A DNA stretch of 64,000 nt. Source: Chryseobacterium indoltheticum (GTDB lineage Bacteria > Bacteroidota > Bacteroidia > Flavobacteriales > Weeksellaceae). The stretch is from the NCBI RefSeq assembly GCF_003815915.1, contig NZ_CP033929.1, forward strand, positions 3,720,001 to 3,784,000, given 5' to 3'. The notes under the pieces are model-generated. The model was not told the origin of the DNA. It made no database searches and saw only the letters and a program-made list of their open reading frames with translations. Every line of letters starts with the position of its first letter. The first letter of the stretch is position 1. The translations under genes and the position numbers were made by a program. Of this stretch, positions 25,115 through 35,020 are shown piece after piece.

Positions 25115-26857
25115 TTATTTTCTTACCCTTTTAGGTTTTTTAGCTTCTTCTTTAGCCTTTTCTTTCTCTGCAACTTCCTGTACTTTATTGTAAAGCGCAT
25201 CGTTGGGCTCGTATTTTATTTCTTCATAATTTGGTGAGTCGACGAGAATATCCTGCCATTTCCGTATTCGGTCTTTGGTATTCCAGTTGAAATCTTCAAA
25301 CTTTTTTTGCTCAGGTGAAATCTGGCTCATCGGATACGTCTTTGCAGCCGCACCAATACTGCAGGAAATAATCTGCACCTGACGCTGATCAAACAACGCA
25401 CCGATAATCCCACACAATGAAACGGTAACGCCTATTCTGTCGTTAACCTTTGTTTTCTTATTAAATTCATCGGCATACGTTATTGCTTCGGCATTTCCGA
25501 TTACTTTAATTTCTTTGATATCCGGCCCTTCATAATACACCGTCATCAACTTTCCTTTTACCTGATGAAATTCATCCAGAAGATTTAAAGAATCTACTTT
25601 CGCAATCGCAAAACCATTTCCTATCACTTTTAAAGAATCGATATTTTCGGTTTCTGTGTTAAAATAAGCTTCCACTTTATCACCTGTTACCTGTTTTTCG
25701 CCACTCCACAAAATTGGATCCGTATACATGTGCATAATTCCATCTGTCTCGTTGTAGGCGATAGAATCTGCTCTTCCCTGTGCATTTGATTTGTAAATTC
25801 TGGCTTTTTTGAAAGCTCTCAAGTAACTTTTCTTTTTGGTAATATCTGCGGTATCGGGCTTCTGATAAGTCAGAATTTTTTCTGATGCAAAATAAAGTGA
25901 ATCTTTTTCAAAAATCTTAACAGCATAAGGCTCTTTGGTCATCATTGCTGAATCTTTCTTTTCGAAAATTTCACCATACCCACCTTTCACATATCTTTTC
26001 TCTAGAGGATCGTCAAGCGTTACATTTCCTGTAGCTTTTCCGAATCCGGTGAGCTGATTGTAATACATCTCATCTCCTGTAAGAATTTTGTCATTGTAAT
26101 AAATCCTGGAGTTTTTCGTAAGAAAAGACTCTTTGGTATTCATATTATGAGTTCCTTTCTCGGTAATAATTCTGTTCTTTGGATTCTTATTGTTGGTAAT
26201 TGTAGTATAACCGTTGATGGTAACAATGTTTGTATTTTGGTTCTGAACCACATTATCTCCTTCTAAAGTATAATCTTTATCTACAATTTTCACTCTTCCT
26301 GTAAGATCAATCACTCGGGTTGTCAAAAAATAGGTTGCCGATTTTGTATACGTCGTACTTTTGCCATCATTGATAGTACCTCCCGTATTAAAATAAGCCT
26401 GATTAGAGACTCTGTCGTAATACATAATGTCGGTCTTGATGACTGTTCCTTTAGGATCTGTAAGCACTACATTTTTTCTACCGACACCTTTTTGGGTATT
26501 TCCGTCGTATTCCATTTCGCCGGATGTAATTACCGAGCCATCGCTGTTCTGAAGTTTTGTATTGCCTATTGCTTTTACAAAGTTTTCTGCATCATACATC
26601 ACCACTTCATCGGCAGAAAGAATAGACCCCTGATGCTCTATGACAACGTTTCCTGTAAGATAACGATTGCCATCATATTTGGTGTCTTTATTAATTTCAT
26701 CAGCGTGAATAATCTTTACCTTATTCCCGGGTTGATTTTTCGGAGGCTGATTTTTGACAGGATTTTGTAAATAAGGATCTCGTTGCACAGGTTTTGGGGC
26801 AACCTGAGCAAGAGCAAACGAAGAAATAAATAAGAATAGAAAAAGAATCAGTCTCAT
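25115..26857 (-). CDS. OstA-like (LptA/LptD N-domain) exported protein
   Basis: A 580-residue protein with a signal peptide (first 17 residues, ending ALAQ). Repeated beta-jellyroll segments of the OstA-like type run from about residue 45 to 470, seen as recurring phrases such as LTGNVVIEHQGS, DEVVMYDAE, GDNVVQNQ and GDEMYYNQL. Such proteins form the periplasmic part of lipopolysaccharide transport or a related bridge. There is no LptD barrel, so it is not LptD itself. The C terminus is a Lys/Glu-rich helix ending KKPKRVRK. It is three bases downstream of the Fur-type gene, so one operon. Confidence 0.85.
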   Translation of the reverse strand: MRLILFLFLFISSFALAQVAPKPVQRDPYLQNPVKNQPPKNQPGNKVKIIHADEINKDTKYDGNRYLTGNVVIEHQGSILSADEVVMYDAENFVKAIGNTKLQNSDGSVITSGEMEYDGNTQKGVGRKNVVLTDPKGTVIKTDIMYYDRVSNQAYFNTGGTINDGKSTTYTKSATYFLTTRVIDLTGRVKIVDKDYTLEGDNVVQNQNTNIVTINGYTTITNNKNPKNRIITEKGTHNMNTKESFLTKNSRIYYNDKILTGDEMYYNQLTGFGKATGNVTLDDPLEKRYVKGGYGEIFEKKDSAMMTKEPYAVKIFEKDSLYFASEKILTYQKPDTADITKKKSYLRAFKKARIYKSNAQGRADSIAYNETDGIMHMYTDPILWSGEKQVTGDKVEAYFNTETENIDSLKVIGNGFAIAKVDSLNLLDEFHQVKGKLMTVYYEGPDIKEIKVIGNAEAITYADEFNKKTKVNDRIGVTVSLCGIIGALFDQRQVQIISCSIGAAAKTYPMSQISPEQKKFEDFNWNTKDRIRKWQDILVDSPNYEEIKYEPNDALYNKVQEVAEKEKAKEEAKKPKRVRK

Positions 26858-26860
26858 TGA

Positions 26861-27334
26861 TTAATCATTCTTAGTGCCATAAAAATACAGCGAATGAGAA
26901 TCAATTTTTACGCCGAAAGCTCCTTCTATAGCTTCTTTAATTCCTTGAATTCTAGGGTCGCAGAATTCGATAATTTCTTCAATCTCTTTATCTGAATCTT
27001 TTTTGTAAATCACCAAATGATCATGTTGTTTATCAAAATAAGATTTCTCGTAAGAAGATGAAGTCAACGTTTTTTCACCAAACTGATGTTTACGAATCAA
27101 GCCTGCATCAAGGAAAATCTCGATAGTGTTGTAAATCGTAGCTTTAGAAACATGATATTTTTTCTGCATCATCAGAAGATACAGATCATCTACATTGAAG
27201 TGATGATCCATATTATAGATCTCCTCCAGAATTGTGTATCGTTCAGGCGTATTACGAAAGCCTTTTTCAAGTAAATAATTTCGTAAAACGTCTTTTATTA
27301 AAGCTATATTTTTTTCTTTTTGTAAAGTATCCAT
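26861..27334 (-). CDS. Fur-family transcriptional regulator
   Basis: A 157-residue metal-dependent repressor. The N-terminal winged helix includes FRNTPERYTILEEIYNMDHHFNVDDLYLLM and the recognition helix VSKATIYNTIEIFLDAGLI. The dimerisation domain has DKQHDHLVIYK, with the His-x-His of the regulatory metal site, and EEIIEFCDPRIQ. The structural CxxC zinc sites common in Fur and PerR are not seen. Whether it responds to iron, zinc or peroxide cannot be decided. It is followed directly by the OstA-like gene. Confidence 0.9.
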   Translation of the reverse strand: MDTLQKEKNIALIKDVLRNYLLEKGFRNTPERYTILEEIYNMDHHFNVDDLYLLMMQKKYHVSKATIYNTIEIFLDAGLIRKHQFGEKTLTSSSYEKSYFDKQHDHLVIYKKDSDKEIEEIIEFCDPRIQGIKEAIEGAFGVKIDSHSLYFYGTKND

Positions 27335-27351
27335 TAAAAAATTTATTACTA

Positions 27352-27359
27352 CAAATTTA
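27352..27359 (-). promoter_or_regulatory. -7 box of the Fur-type gene
   Basis: Minus-strand TAAATTTG, 17 bases before ATG. Confidence 0.6.
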
Positions 27360-27410
27360 TCGATTTTTATTTAAATCAATATCATGTATTTAAGCTCTGT
27401 AATGCAAGTA

Positions 27411-29402
27411 TTAAAAATTTGATCTTCGGAATTCCGACTGTTGAATCTTACTGCTTGAGATGGTTTCTTCCGTTAGTGGAGCCGATTCTACGACAACATT
27501 GTGTGAAGTAACCCCCCAAGATTTGAAGTCATCACTCCCTATATATTTAACAAAATTATAAATATTTAACGTTATTTTTTGTTTTACCGTTAATAGAATA
27601 TCGTTAATATAGGTGTTATCTATGATCACATACTTCAAATCTGGCGGAATATTGTGAGCCCTCAAAGAAGGGTGGCTGCTTCGCGATGGAATTGTACCGT
27701 CTGCCATAAGATCTTTTAAAACCATATTGAAATAATCATTGATTCTGCGATCAACTTTAAACCCTAAAAGGAAATTTATTTTATAGATTGTTCCCGGCAA
27801 AATCTCATCAACACTGTATTTGAAAGTATAAGGATCTTCCTGATTGACTATGCTCAAAATAAAATAATGATCTGCTCTTTTCGGTTGTTTTTTGATAATC
27901 GAATAAATAATTTTCGATTCTATTTCATCATTACGCTTTGCACGGCTCAGATAGGCAAGATTGGTACAATATTTTGGTATTGTCTCATCGAGCTTCATAT
28001 CTTTAATAATAGAGACGTATTTATCAATTTTCACATAGCTTGTAAAGTTTGATTTTAATAGCCTTCCGTTGTACCATGCATACATACAAACTGCAATAAA
28101 ACCACCCAAAACTACTGTAAGCCAACCGCCATCGAAGAATTTAATCACATTAGCATAGAAGAATCCAGATTCAAGGAAAAGATAAATCGCTACAAAACCA
28201 AAAAGGAACACTTTATTAAGTCTCGTCCGGCTTAACCAATATGTTAATAAGATAGTGGTCATCAACATTGTTATGGTTATCGTTAAACCATACGCTGCTT
28301 CCATGTGCTCTGATTTCTGGAAGAAAATAACAACAATAAAACAGAAAAACATCAATCCCCAATTGATTCTCGGGATGTACATTTGTCCTTTTACTCCAGA
28401 AGGATATTCAATATGCTGATTGGGCCAGAATGAAATTGACATTGCTTCTGAAAACATCGTAAATGAACCGGTAATTACCGCCTGGCTTGCAATAATTGCA
28501 GCCAAAGTTGCCAAAATCACTCCCGGTAAAACCGCCCATTCAGGCATAATTCCAAAGAAAGGATTGACACCCGTGAAAACTTGCTGGTAATTATCTAATA
28601 ACCAAGCACCCTGTCCTAAATAATTCAAAATCAGCATTAATTTAACAAAAATCCAGCTTACACGGATATTTTTTGCTCCACAATGCCCAAGATCCGAATA
28701 TAAAGCTTCAGCTCCTGTTGTACATAAAAACACAGCACCCATAATTACAATTGCACTTGGCGAATGGGTAATCAGGTTATAAGCATATACGGGATTGAAT
28801 GCTTTTAAAATTTCGATATGATCAAAAATATGCATTGATCCGAAACCTCCCAAAACCAAAAACCACGTCACCATGATAGGCCCGAAGAATTTCCCAATGG
28901 AAGCGGTTCCGAATTGTTGTACGACGAAAACGATAAAGAGAATAAAAAGTGTTATAAAAACAACCGGCGTATCAGGATTGTAGATTTTAAGCCCTTCAAT
29001 CGCAGACATTACGGTAAGAGAAGGCGTAATCACACTATCTGCAACCAAGGTTGATGCTCCGATAATAGCGACGACGTAAAGCCATTTCTTTTTCAGCTTT
29101 TTAACTAAAGAATATAAAGCTAAAATTCCACCTTCACCGCGGTTATCTGCTTTAAGAGCGATAATCACATATTTTAAAGTCGTCTGAAGAGTTAGAGTCC
29201 AGATAATACAAGAAAGTGCACCTTCAATATAAGTGTCGAAAGGCATCGTTGAGCCATCTTTCCTTGCATTGACAATTGCTTTCATTACGTAAAGCGGTGA
29301 TGTACCGATGTCTCCGAAAACAATCCCCAGAGAAACAATAACTCCTACAAATGAAAGCTTTTTAAGGTCTATATGATGACCTCCTTCTGTAACTTCTGCC
29401 AT
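27411..29402 (-). CDS. kup: KUP-family potassium transporter
   Basis: A 663-residue inner-membrane protein of the KUP/HAK/KT family, which imports potassium with protons. The N terminus reads VSLGIVFGDIGTSPLYVMKA, the family signature in the first membrane helix. About twelve transmembrane segments follow, including ALKADNRGEGGILALYSLV and GTGAEALYSDLGH-like TTGAEALYSDLGHCG. The last 180 residues form the cytoplasmic C-terminal domain. The length is normal. It has its own -7 box and no potassium regulatory gene beside it. Confidence 0.94.
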   Translation of the reverse strand: MAEVTEGGHHIDLKKLSFVGVIVSLGIVFGDIGTSPLYVMKAIVNARKDGSTMPFDTYIEGALSCIIWTLTLQTTLKYVIIALKADNRGEGGILALYSLVKKLKKKWLYVVAIIGASTLVADSVITPSLTVMSAIEGLKIYNPDTPVVFITLFILFIVFVVQQFGTASIGKFFGPIMVTWFLVLGGFGSMHIFDHIEILKAFNPVYAYNLITHSPSAIVIMGAVFLCTTGAEALYSDLGHCGAKNIRVSWIFVKLMLILNYLGQGAWLLDNYQQVFTGVNPFFGIMPEWAVLPGVILATLAAIIASQAVITGSFTMFSEAMSISFWPNQHIEYPSGVKGQMYIPRINWGLMFFCFIVVIFFQKSEHMEAAYGLTITITMLMTTILLTYWLSRTRLNKVFLFGFVAIYLFLESGFFYANVIKFFDGGWLTVVLGGFIAVCMYAWYNGRLLKSNFTSYVKIDKYVSIIKDMKLDETIPKYCTNLAYLSRAKRNDEIESKIIYSIIKKQPKRADHYFILSIVNQEDPYTFKYSVDEILPGTIYKINFLLGFKVDRRINDYFNMVLKDLMADGTIPSRSSHPSLRAHNIPPDLKYVIIDNTYINDILLTVKQKITLNIYNFVKYIGSDDFKSWGVTSHNVVVESAPLTEETISSSKIQQSEFRRSNF

Positions 29403-29425
29403 GTCAGCTAATTATTTTGAAAGCG

Positions 29426-29433
29426 CAAATGTA
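29426..29433 (-). promoter_or_regulatory. -7 box of kup
   Basis: Minus-strand TACATTTG, 23 bases before ATG. Confidence 0.55.
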
Positions 29434-29481
29434 TACTAAATTTATGACCCTCAACTAAAATAGTCATGCATTGTATAAATG

Positions 29482-29508
29482 AAAAAACTTCCTTTCGGAA
29501 GTTTTTTT
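29482..29508. terminator. Terminator of pdhB
   Basis: AAAAAACTTCC and GGAAGTTTTTT with a TTTC loop; T runs on both strands. It follows the minus-strand pdhB gene. Confidence 0.88.
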
Positions 29509-29525
29509 CTATAATCGTATAATAA

Positions 29526-30506
29526 TTATTTAACGTACATCGCTTTTTTGATTTCCTCTTTTACTTTCTCAAGTTTCGGGAACCATTCTGCGAATAAAGC
29601 TGCTGAATATGGAGCCGGAGCATCAGGAGTAGTAATTCTCTTGATTGGCGCATCCAGATAATCAAATGCTTTCTGCTGTACCATATAAGTAATCTCTGAA
29701 GATACAGAACCAAATGGCCAAGCTTCTTCTAAAATCACCAATCTGTTTGTTTTCTTTACTGAAGCTAAAACAGTATCGAAATCTAAAGGACGAACTGTTC
29801 TTAAATCGATAACCTCAACAGAAATACCTTCTTTAGCCATATCTTCAGCTGCCTGAAGAGCTAATTTCATGATTTTCCCGAAAGACACTAGAGTTACATC
29901 GGTACCTTCTCTTTTGATATCAGCTTTTCCTATTGGTAAGTAATATTCTTCCTCAGGAATTTCCATTTTGTCTCCGTACATTTGTTCAGATTCCATGAAA
30001 ATTATCGGATCATTATCCTGAATTGCAGTTTTTAATAATCCTTTCGCATCATAAGGGTTTGAAGGAACGACTACTTTAAGACCCGGAACGTTTGCGAACC
30101 AGTTTTCAAAAGCCTGAGAATGCGTTGCTCCCAACTGACCTGCAGAAGCTGTAGGACCACGGAAAACAATCGGGCAGTTCCACTGACCACCACTCATCTG
30201 ACGAATTTTTGCAGCATTATTGATAATCTGATCGATACCAACAAGCGCAAAGTTGAATGTCATATATTCTACAATTGGTCTGTTACCATTCATTGCAGCG
30301 CCCACAGCGATTCCTGTAAAACCAAGTTCTGCGATAGGTGTATCGATTACGCGCTTAGCACCAAACTCATCCAACATTCCTTTAGAAGCTTTGTATGCAC
30401 CATTATATTCTGCAACCTCTTCTCCCATTAGAAAAATGGATTCGTCTTTACGCATTTCCTCACTCATTGCCTGCGCAATCACTTCACGAAAAGTATATTC
30501 TGCCAT
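29526..30506 (-). CDS. pdhB: Pyruvate dehydrogenase E1 component, beta subunit
   Basis: A 326-residue subunit of the thiamine-diphosphate E1 heterotetramer, which decarboxylates pyruvate before transfer to lipoyl-E2. Typical segments are EYNGAYKASKGMLDEFG, RVIDTPIAELGFTGIAVGAA, RGPTASAGQLGATHSQ and VSFGKIMKLALQAAEDMA. It could in principle serve another 2-oxoacid complex, but the match is strongest to PdhB. The alpha subunit gene is not adjacent; in many flavobacteria pdhA lies elsewhere. It has a -7 box at 30530 and a terminator, so it is likely transcribed alone. Confidence 0.92.
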   Translation of the reverse strand: MAEYTFREVIAQAMSEEMRKDESIFLMGEEVAEYNGAYKASKGMLDEFGAKRVIDTPIAELGFTGIAVGAAMNGNRPIVEYMTFNFALVGIDQIINNAAKIRQMSGGQWNCPIVFRGPTASAGQLGATHSQAFENWFANVPGLKVVVPSNPYDAKGLLKTAIQDNDPIIFMESEQMYGDKMEIPEEEYYLPIGKADIKREGTDVTLVSFGKIMKLALQAAEDMAKEGISVEVIDLRTVRPLDFDTVLASVKKTNRLVILEEAWPFGSVSSEITYMVQQKAFDYLDAPIKRITTPDAPAPYSAALFAEWFPKLEKVKEEIKKAMYVK

Positions 30507-30529
30507 ATTTATTTGAAAAATTTAGAGTA

Positions 30530-30537
30530 CAAAAATA
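30530..30537 (-). promoter_or_regulatory. -7 box of pdhB
   Basis: Minus-strand TATTTTTG, 23 bases before ATG. Confidence 0.6.
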
Positions 30538-30565
30538 GTGTTTTTTTATTATTTACATAACAAAA

Positions 30566-30591
30566 AAGACAACACATTGCTGAGTTGTCTT
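30566..30591 (-). terminator. Terminator of the DUF2147 gene
   Basis: AAGACAAC and GTTGTCTT arms, then T's on the minus strand. Confidence 0.82.
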
Positions 30592-30615
30592 ATATTTAAT
30601 ATTATTTTAAACTGT

Positions 30616-31035
30616 TTAGTTTACTTTTTGCCAAACCTGCGTTCTTCCTAAAAGAGAAACTCCCATATACCCTCTCACATTCAGCTTATCACCGCTTTTT
30701 GTAATGGTGCATTTGTAAGTTTTACCTGTTTTTGGATCTGTAATTGTTCCGTCTGTAAATTCATCACCGTCTTTTTCTAAACCACGGATGATTTCCAATC
30801 CCAAAATTGGTTTCCCTTTTCTGTCGTCTTTACAGCCTGTACAGTTAGGATTTGTTGGTTTTATTAATAACTGAGAAACTTTTCCGTAATATTTTCCGTC
30901 AGATTTTTTGTAAATTTCAACGATAGATTTTGCTTGTTTTGTTTCATCATCTATTGTTTTCCATTTTCCTTCGATTTGTGCAAATGACATCACACTGAAT
31001 AGTGAAAGTACAAATGTTGCTAATAATTTTTTCAT
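30616..31035 (-). CDS. DUF2147 exported protein
   Basis: A 139-residue protein with a signal peptide (MKKLLATFVLSLFSVMSFAQ). The mature part is the DUF2147 beta-barrel-like domain: EGKWKTIDDETKQAKSIVEI, YYGKVSQLL, a CTGCKDD motif, then DPKTGKTYKC and LNVRGYMGVSLLGRTQVW. The function of the family is unknown; it is common in the periplasm of Bacteroidota and Proteobacteria. The gene stands alone between two terminators. Confidence 0.9.
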   Translation of the reverse strand: MKKLLATFVLSLFSVMSFAQIEGKWKTIDDETKQAKSIVEIYKKSDGKYYGKVSQLLIKPTNPNCTGCKDDRKGKPILGLEIIRGLEKDGDEFTDGTITDPKTGKTYKCTITKSGDKLNVRGYMGVSLLGRTQVWQKVN

Positions 31036-31180
31036 ATTATAGAGTTTAATTTAAATTATAGATTCTTAAATTCTTAATTAGTTAAAAATAGACATAAATT
31101 TTAAACGCACAAACATTTTTATTATCCTTTGCATATATAACAACAGAAAGAGCATTTTTTAAAATTAAACAAATAAAAAA

Positions 31181-33109
31181 TTAATTCAATTTTCTATTGA
31201 TTACGCGGCTCATATAATCCTGATACCATGCTTTTGCCATTTGTTTTCCTTTTTCGGTTTCCGGAGATTTTATTTTATCATTCAGATTGTTTTGAAAACC
31301 TAAATCGCTTTTATCATAAATTCCGATAATATTTTTACCATCGAATCTGTAAATATAATTTCCATAGATAAACTGCTCCGAAGTTCCGTCTGAGTTTACA
31401 ATCAAAGGCTGATATTTTTTTTCGCTCACCAAACTTCTACCCCAACTTCTAATTTTTTTATTGTATCCGATTAAATCTGCCAAAGTAGGATAAATATCAA
31501 TTTGCTGCGCCAATTCATTATTCACCCCTTTTAATTGATATTCAGGATTTGGAGAATAAAAAATCAACGGCACCGCAAAACGGTTCATCGCTTTTTCGTA
31601 TTCAGAATAATACACCTGATTGGTATGATCTCCTGTAAAGACAAAAATGGTATTTTTAAACCAAGGCTGTTTTTTAGCAGTTTCAAAATATTCTTTAATC
31701 GCATAATCGGTGTACTGCATCGGTTCATGAATTTCAATGTTCCCTTTTTTAAATTTCCCGTTATATTTTGCAGGAATTTTAAACGGATGGTGTGAAGATG
31801 CTGTAAAAACGGTTGCCATAAAAGGTTTTGTTTTCCCTACATTTTTAGCAAAATATTGTAAAAACGGTTCATCCCAGATTGCCCACATTCCATCAAAATC
31901 TTCATTGTGATTGTATTCATCTTTTCCGAAATAATGTTTAAAACCAAGAATATTTCCAAAACCTAAAAATCCCATCGAACCATTCGGAGCACCGTGATAA
32001 AATGATGTATCGTAACCCATATCATTACAAACCGAAACAATCGACTGAATTTTCTGATTAGAATAAGGCGAACTCGTAAAAGCATCCATCAAACTAGGAA
32101 TTCCTGCCAAAATACTACTCATTCCGTGAATTGACTGCCTTCCGTTGGCAAAAGTATTAGGAAAAATAAGACTTTCATTTGCCAAACTGTCGATAAACGG
32201 CGTGTAAGAAACATAATCTTTAATGTTTTTATCTTTATTAAAAGCTCCGGAATATTCTCTACCGAAAGATTCCACAATAAAAATCACAATGTTTGGTTTG
32301 TCCTGAACCTGTTTGTCGTAAGTTTTGTAGGGATTGATATTTTCATCAATAAATTTCTGATCGACAAAATGAACTTCTTTAAAATTATTCGTTCCCATTG
32401 TTCTGAAAAACGAAAAAGTAGAGTTCAGAACTAAGTTCCCTTGAAGCGGAGTTTTTACAAATTTATTCGCATCAACCAAATTAATTGGTCTTGTGCTGTG
32501 TTTGAAATCACCTCTTATTCCGCCAACAATTAATACCGCAGAAATACACAAAGTCACCACAGACCAAATAAAATAAGGAATGAGCTTTACCGGTTTTTTA
32601 TAATCAATTTTAAATCTTTTATACAGAAATACCCATGCAGCCATTAAAAATACAAACCAAATAATCACAAAAGGATGCTCTGTAATAGAAGCGGTGAATA
32701 CTTTTAAAATATTCGTCTCATGTTTTGCTACCTGAAAAGCTGCAGAAGTAAGCCTTGCCTGGGAAAATTTATAGTAAATAAAATCCCCGAAATTCATCGC
32801 ATACGCAATTCCGTTGCTGATAAAATACAGCCAGATCATAAATTTCTGATACCCACTTTTTGTATTGATGACAATCGGAATTAAACTTAACAAAATAAAC
32901 AAAGCATTCACATACAAAATCGCTGTAAGATCAAAAGCAATCCCATGATAAGCCAAGCTCAGATAATCTACAATGCTGTCTACTTTTATTAAATCTTTAT
33001 TGAAAAACCAAAACAAAAGTCTCGCAATCTGATAAAAAACAAAAGCCAAGAAAATCCTGTAACATAGAACGAAGATTTCTTCTTTTCTGAATTCTTTGAA
33101 AAATTTCAT
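31181..33109 (-). CDS. LTA synthase-like sulfatase-family membrane protein
   Basis: A 642-residue protein. About five transmembrane helices in residues 1-190 precede a large extracytoplasmic sulfatase-fold domain. NIVIFIVESFGREYSG provides the metal-binding Glu, NTFANGRQSIHGMSSILAG the nucleophile region, and VFTGDHTNQV the distal Asp-His metal site. Members include lipoteichoic acid synthase and phosphoglycerol transferases. A Gram-negative flavobacterium has no classical lipoteichoic acid, so a phosphoethanolamine or phosphoglycerol transfer to envelope glycans or lipids is more likely. It is divergent from pssA. Confidence 0.88.
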   Translation of the reverse strand: MKFFKEFRKEEIFVLCYRIFLAFVFYQIARLLFWFFNKDLIKVDSIVDYLSLAYHGIAFDLTAILYVNALFILLSLIPIVINTKSGYQKFMIWLYFISNGIAYAMNFGDFIYYKFSQARLTSAAFQVAKHETNILKVFTASITEHPFVIIWFVFLMAAWVFLYKRFKIDYKKPVKLIPYFIWSVVTLCISAVLIVGGIRGDFKHSTRPINLVDANKFVKTPLQGNLVLNSTFSFFRTMGTNNFKEVHFVDQKFIDENINPYKTYDKQVQDKPNIVIFIVESFGREYSGAFNKDKNIKDYVSYTPFIDSLANESLIFPNTFANGRQSIHGMSSILAGIPSLMDAFTSSPYSNQKIQSIVSVCNDMGYDTSFYHGAPNGSMGFLGFGNILGFKHYFGKDEYNHNEDFDGMWAIWDEPFLQYFAKNVGKTKPFMATVFTASSHHPFKIPAKYNGKFKKGNIEIHEPMQYTDYAIKEYFETAKKQPWFKNTIFVFTGDHTNQVYYSEYEKAMNRFAVPLIFYSPNPEYQLKGVNNELAQQIDIYPTLADLIGYNKKIRSWGRSLVSEKKYQPLIVNSDGTSEQFIYGNYIYRFDGKNIIGIYDKSDLGFQNNLNDKIKSPETEKGKQMAKAWYQDYMSRVINRKLN

Positions 33110-33153
33110 TTGTTAAATAGTAATGTTTTTAAAAGTCAATTATTTATCGGTTG

Positions 33154-33161
33154 CAAAATTA
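33154..33161 (-). promoter_or_regulatory. -7 box of the LTA synthase-like gene
   Basis: Minus-strand TAATTTTG, 44 bases before ATG. Confidence 0.55.
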
Positions 33162-33310
33162 CATTAAATTCATATGTAGATATTTATTTTTTTAAAGGTT
33201 ATATGCAATCGCCAATATACATTGACTTATCTATCACTGTTAGTTATAGCGATTTCAAAGGATTGTAATTTTTAGTTGACATTAATTAAGGTTAAAATTT
33301 TTAAAAAATG

Positions 33311-33318
33311 TAATTTTG
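33311..33318 (+). promoter_or_regulatory. -7 box of pssA
   Basis: TAATTTTG ends five bases before ATG 33324, which supports that start over the ATG-like codon at 33276. Confidence 0.6.
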
Positions 33319-33323
33319 CTTCT

Positions 33324-34067
33324 ATGAATTTCATTAAGAACAATCTGGCAAACGCCATTACGCTGGGCAATCTTTTTTCGGGTTGCGTTGGTGCTGTACA
33401 TTTGATTTTAGGTGATTACCAAACGACTGCAATCTGCATTATTTTGTCTTTGGTTTTAGATTTTTTCGATGGTTTTGTGGCAAGAGCCTTAAAAGCCAAT
33501 TCCAATTTGGGGACCCAGCTAGATTCTTTGGCAGACATGGTAAGTTTCGGGTTCATTCCGGGATTGGCGATGTTTAAAATGCTGGAACCTTTCGGAAATG
33601 AAGTTTTCGGATTGCAGCTTCCTGTTGAAATTAAATATTTCGGATTTTTAATTACGCTTTTCTCTTGTTTGAGATTAGCAATTTTTAACCTTGACGAAGA
33701 ACAGAAATATTATTTTAAAGGTTTAAATACTCCTTCAAATACAATTTTGATTTTTGGGATTTATTATATATCACAATCAGGCCCTCATCAAGTGCCACAA
33801 TTCTTTAATATTTCAAACTTTAATATTCTTCAAATTGGGTTATTTCCATTAATAATTTTAACAATTATTTCTTCTTGGATCCTTATCAGTCCGATTAAAA
33901 TGATTGCCATGAAATTCAAATCGATGAAACTACAGGATAATTATCCGAAATTAGCTTTATTAATTGGCTCAATTCTTATTTTAGCGATATTTAAAATCGT
34001 CGGAATCCCGATGGTTATTCTTTATTATATTTTTATTTCAATTATCTTTCAAAAACAACTTAAATAG
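33324..34067 (+). CDS. pssA: CDP-diacylglycerol-serine O-phosphatidyltransferase
   Basis: A 247-residue membrane enzyme that makes phosphatidylserine, the precursor of phosphatidylethanolamine. The CDP-alcohol phosphotransferase motif D-G-x2-A-R-x8-G-x3-D-x3-D appears as DFFDGFVARALKANSNLGTQ followed by LDSLADM. About six to eight membrane helices are present. It lacks the long C-terminal extension seen in some PssA. The start is moved to ATG 33324 because of the -7 box and because the first helix follows closely. Confidence 0.9.
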   Translation: MNFIKNNLANAITLGNLFSGCVGAVHLILGDYQTTAICIILSLVLDFFDGFVARALKANSNLGTQLDSLADMVSFGFIPGLAMFKMLEPFGNEVFGLQLPVEIKYFGFLITLFSCLRLAIFNLDEEQKYYFKGLNTPSNTILIFGIYYISQSGPHQVPQFFNISNFNILQIGLFPLIILTIISSWILISPIKMIAMKFKSMKLQDNYPKLALLIGSILILAIFKIVGIPMVILYYIFISIIFQKQLK

Positions 34068-34130
34068 TTATGAATTATTAGTTCTCAATAACTCATAATT
34101 CATGACTTACAACTCATAACTCAGAAAAAA

Positions 34131-34895
34131 ATGAACTTAAAACTATACAAACCGCTTTGTGTATTTGATCTTGAAACAACAGGAACCAACGTTGGAAAAG
34201 ACCGAATTGTTGAAATCTGTATTTTAAAAGTAAATCCCGATTCTTCAAGAGAAAGCAAAACATGGAGAGTAAATCCCGAAATGCCGATTCCTGTTTCGTC
34301 AAGTGAAATCCATGGAATTTATGATGAAGACATCAAAGACGCACCAACTTTCAAAGAAATTGCCCCAAAAATTGTTGAGATGATTTCCGGAGCTGATTTG
34401 GGAGGTTTTAATTCAAACCGTTTCGATGTTCCTTTGTTGGCTGAAGAATTACTGCGTGCCGAATTTGATTTTGATTTAAACAAATTCAAATTAGTGGATG
34501 CACAAACAATTTTCCATAAAAAAGAACCAAGAAATTTGGGTGCCGCTTACCAATTTTACTGTGGAAAAACTTTAGAAAACGCTCACTCTGCAGAAGCCGA
34601 TGTTTTGGCAACGTTCGAAGTTTTGGACGCACAAGTTGGAAAATACGATGATCTTCCTAATGAAGTTGCCGAACTCAGTGAGTTTTCTACTCAGAACAGA
34701 TTTGCAGATTTAGCAGGAATGATTCATTATAACGCAAAAGATCAGGAAATTTTTGCTTTCGGAAAATACAAAGGTCAGGTTGTAAAAGAAGTTTTCCAAA
34801 AAGATTTGGGATATTTCGGATGGCTTCAAAATGCCGATTTCCCTTTATACACGAAAAAAGTTTTCACTAAAATTCAGCTTTCAAGTAAGTTTTAA
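34131..34895 (+). CDS. DnaQ-like 3'-5' exonuclease
   Basis: A 254-residue DEDDh exonuclease. Exo I is VFDLETTGTN (Asp and Glu ligands), Exo II is GFNSNRFDVPLL, and Exo III is HSAEADVLAT with catalytic His and Asp. Such proteins proofread or trim DNA or RNA; without a polymerase fused or adjacent, the substrate is open. The C-terminal part (about 185-254) includes FGKYKGQVVKEV and GYFGWLQNADFP, a small extra module seen in flavobacterial relatives. Short direct repeats (ACTCATAA-like) lie in the 63-base gap before it. Confidence 0.88.
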   Translation: MNLKLYKPLCVFDLETTGTNVGKDRIVEICILKVNPDSSRESKTWRVNPEMPIPVSSSEIHGIYDEDIKDAPTFKEIAPKIVEMISGADLGGFNSNRFDVPLLAEELLRAEFDFDLNKFKLVDAQTIFHKKEPRNLGAAYQFYCGKTLENAHSAEADVLATFEVLDAQVGKYDDLPNEVAELSEFSTQNRFADLAGMIHYNAKDQEIFAFGKYKGQVVKEVFQKDLGYFGWLQNADFPLYTKKVFTKIQLSSKF

Positions 34896-35020
34896 TCTTT
34901 TTTCAACAGCAAAAGAAATCAAAGACTTTAATTTATTTTATAAACCTTTGTCTCTTATGTGATAAAAATATCTTAATTTTCTATAAGGTATGAAAATTGA
35001 GTTATAAAAAATTAAAAAGG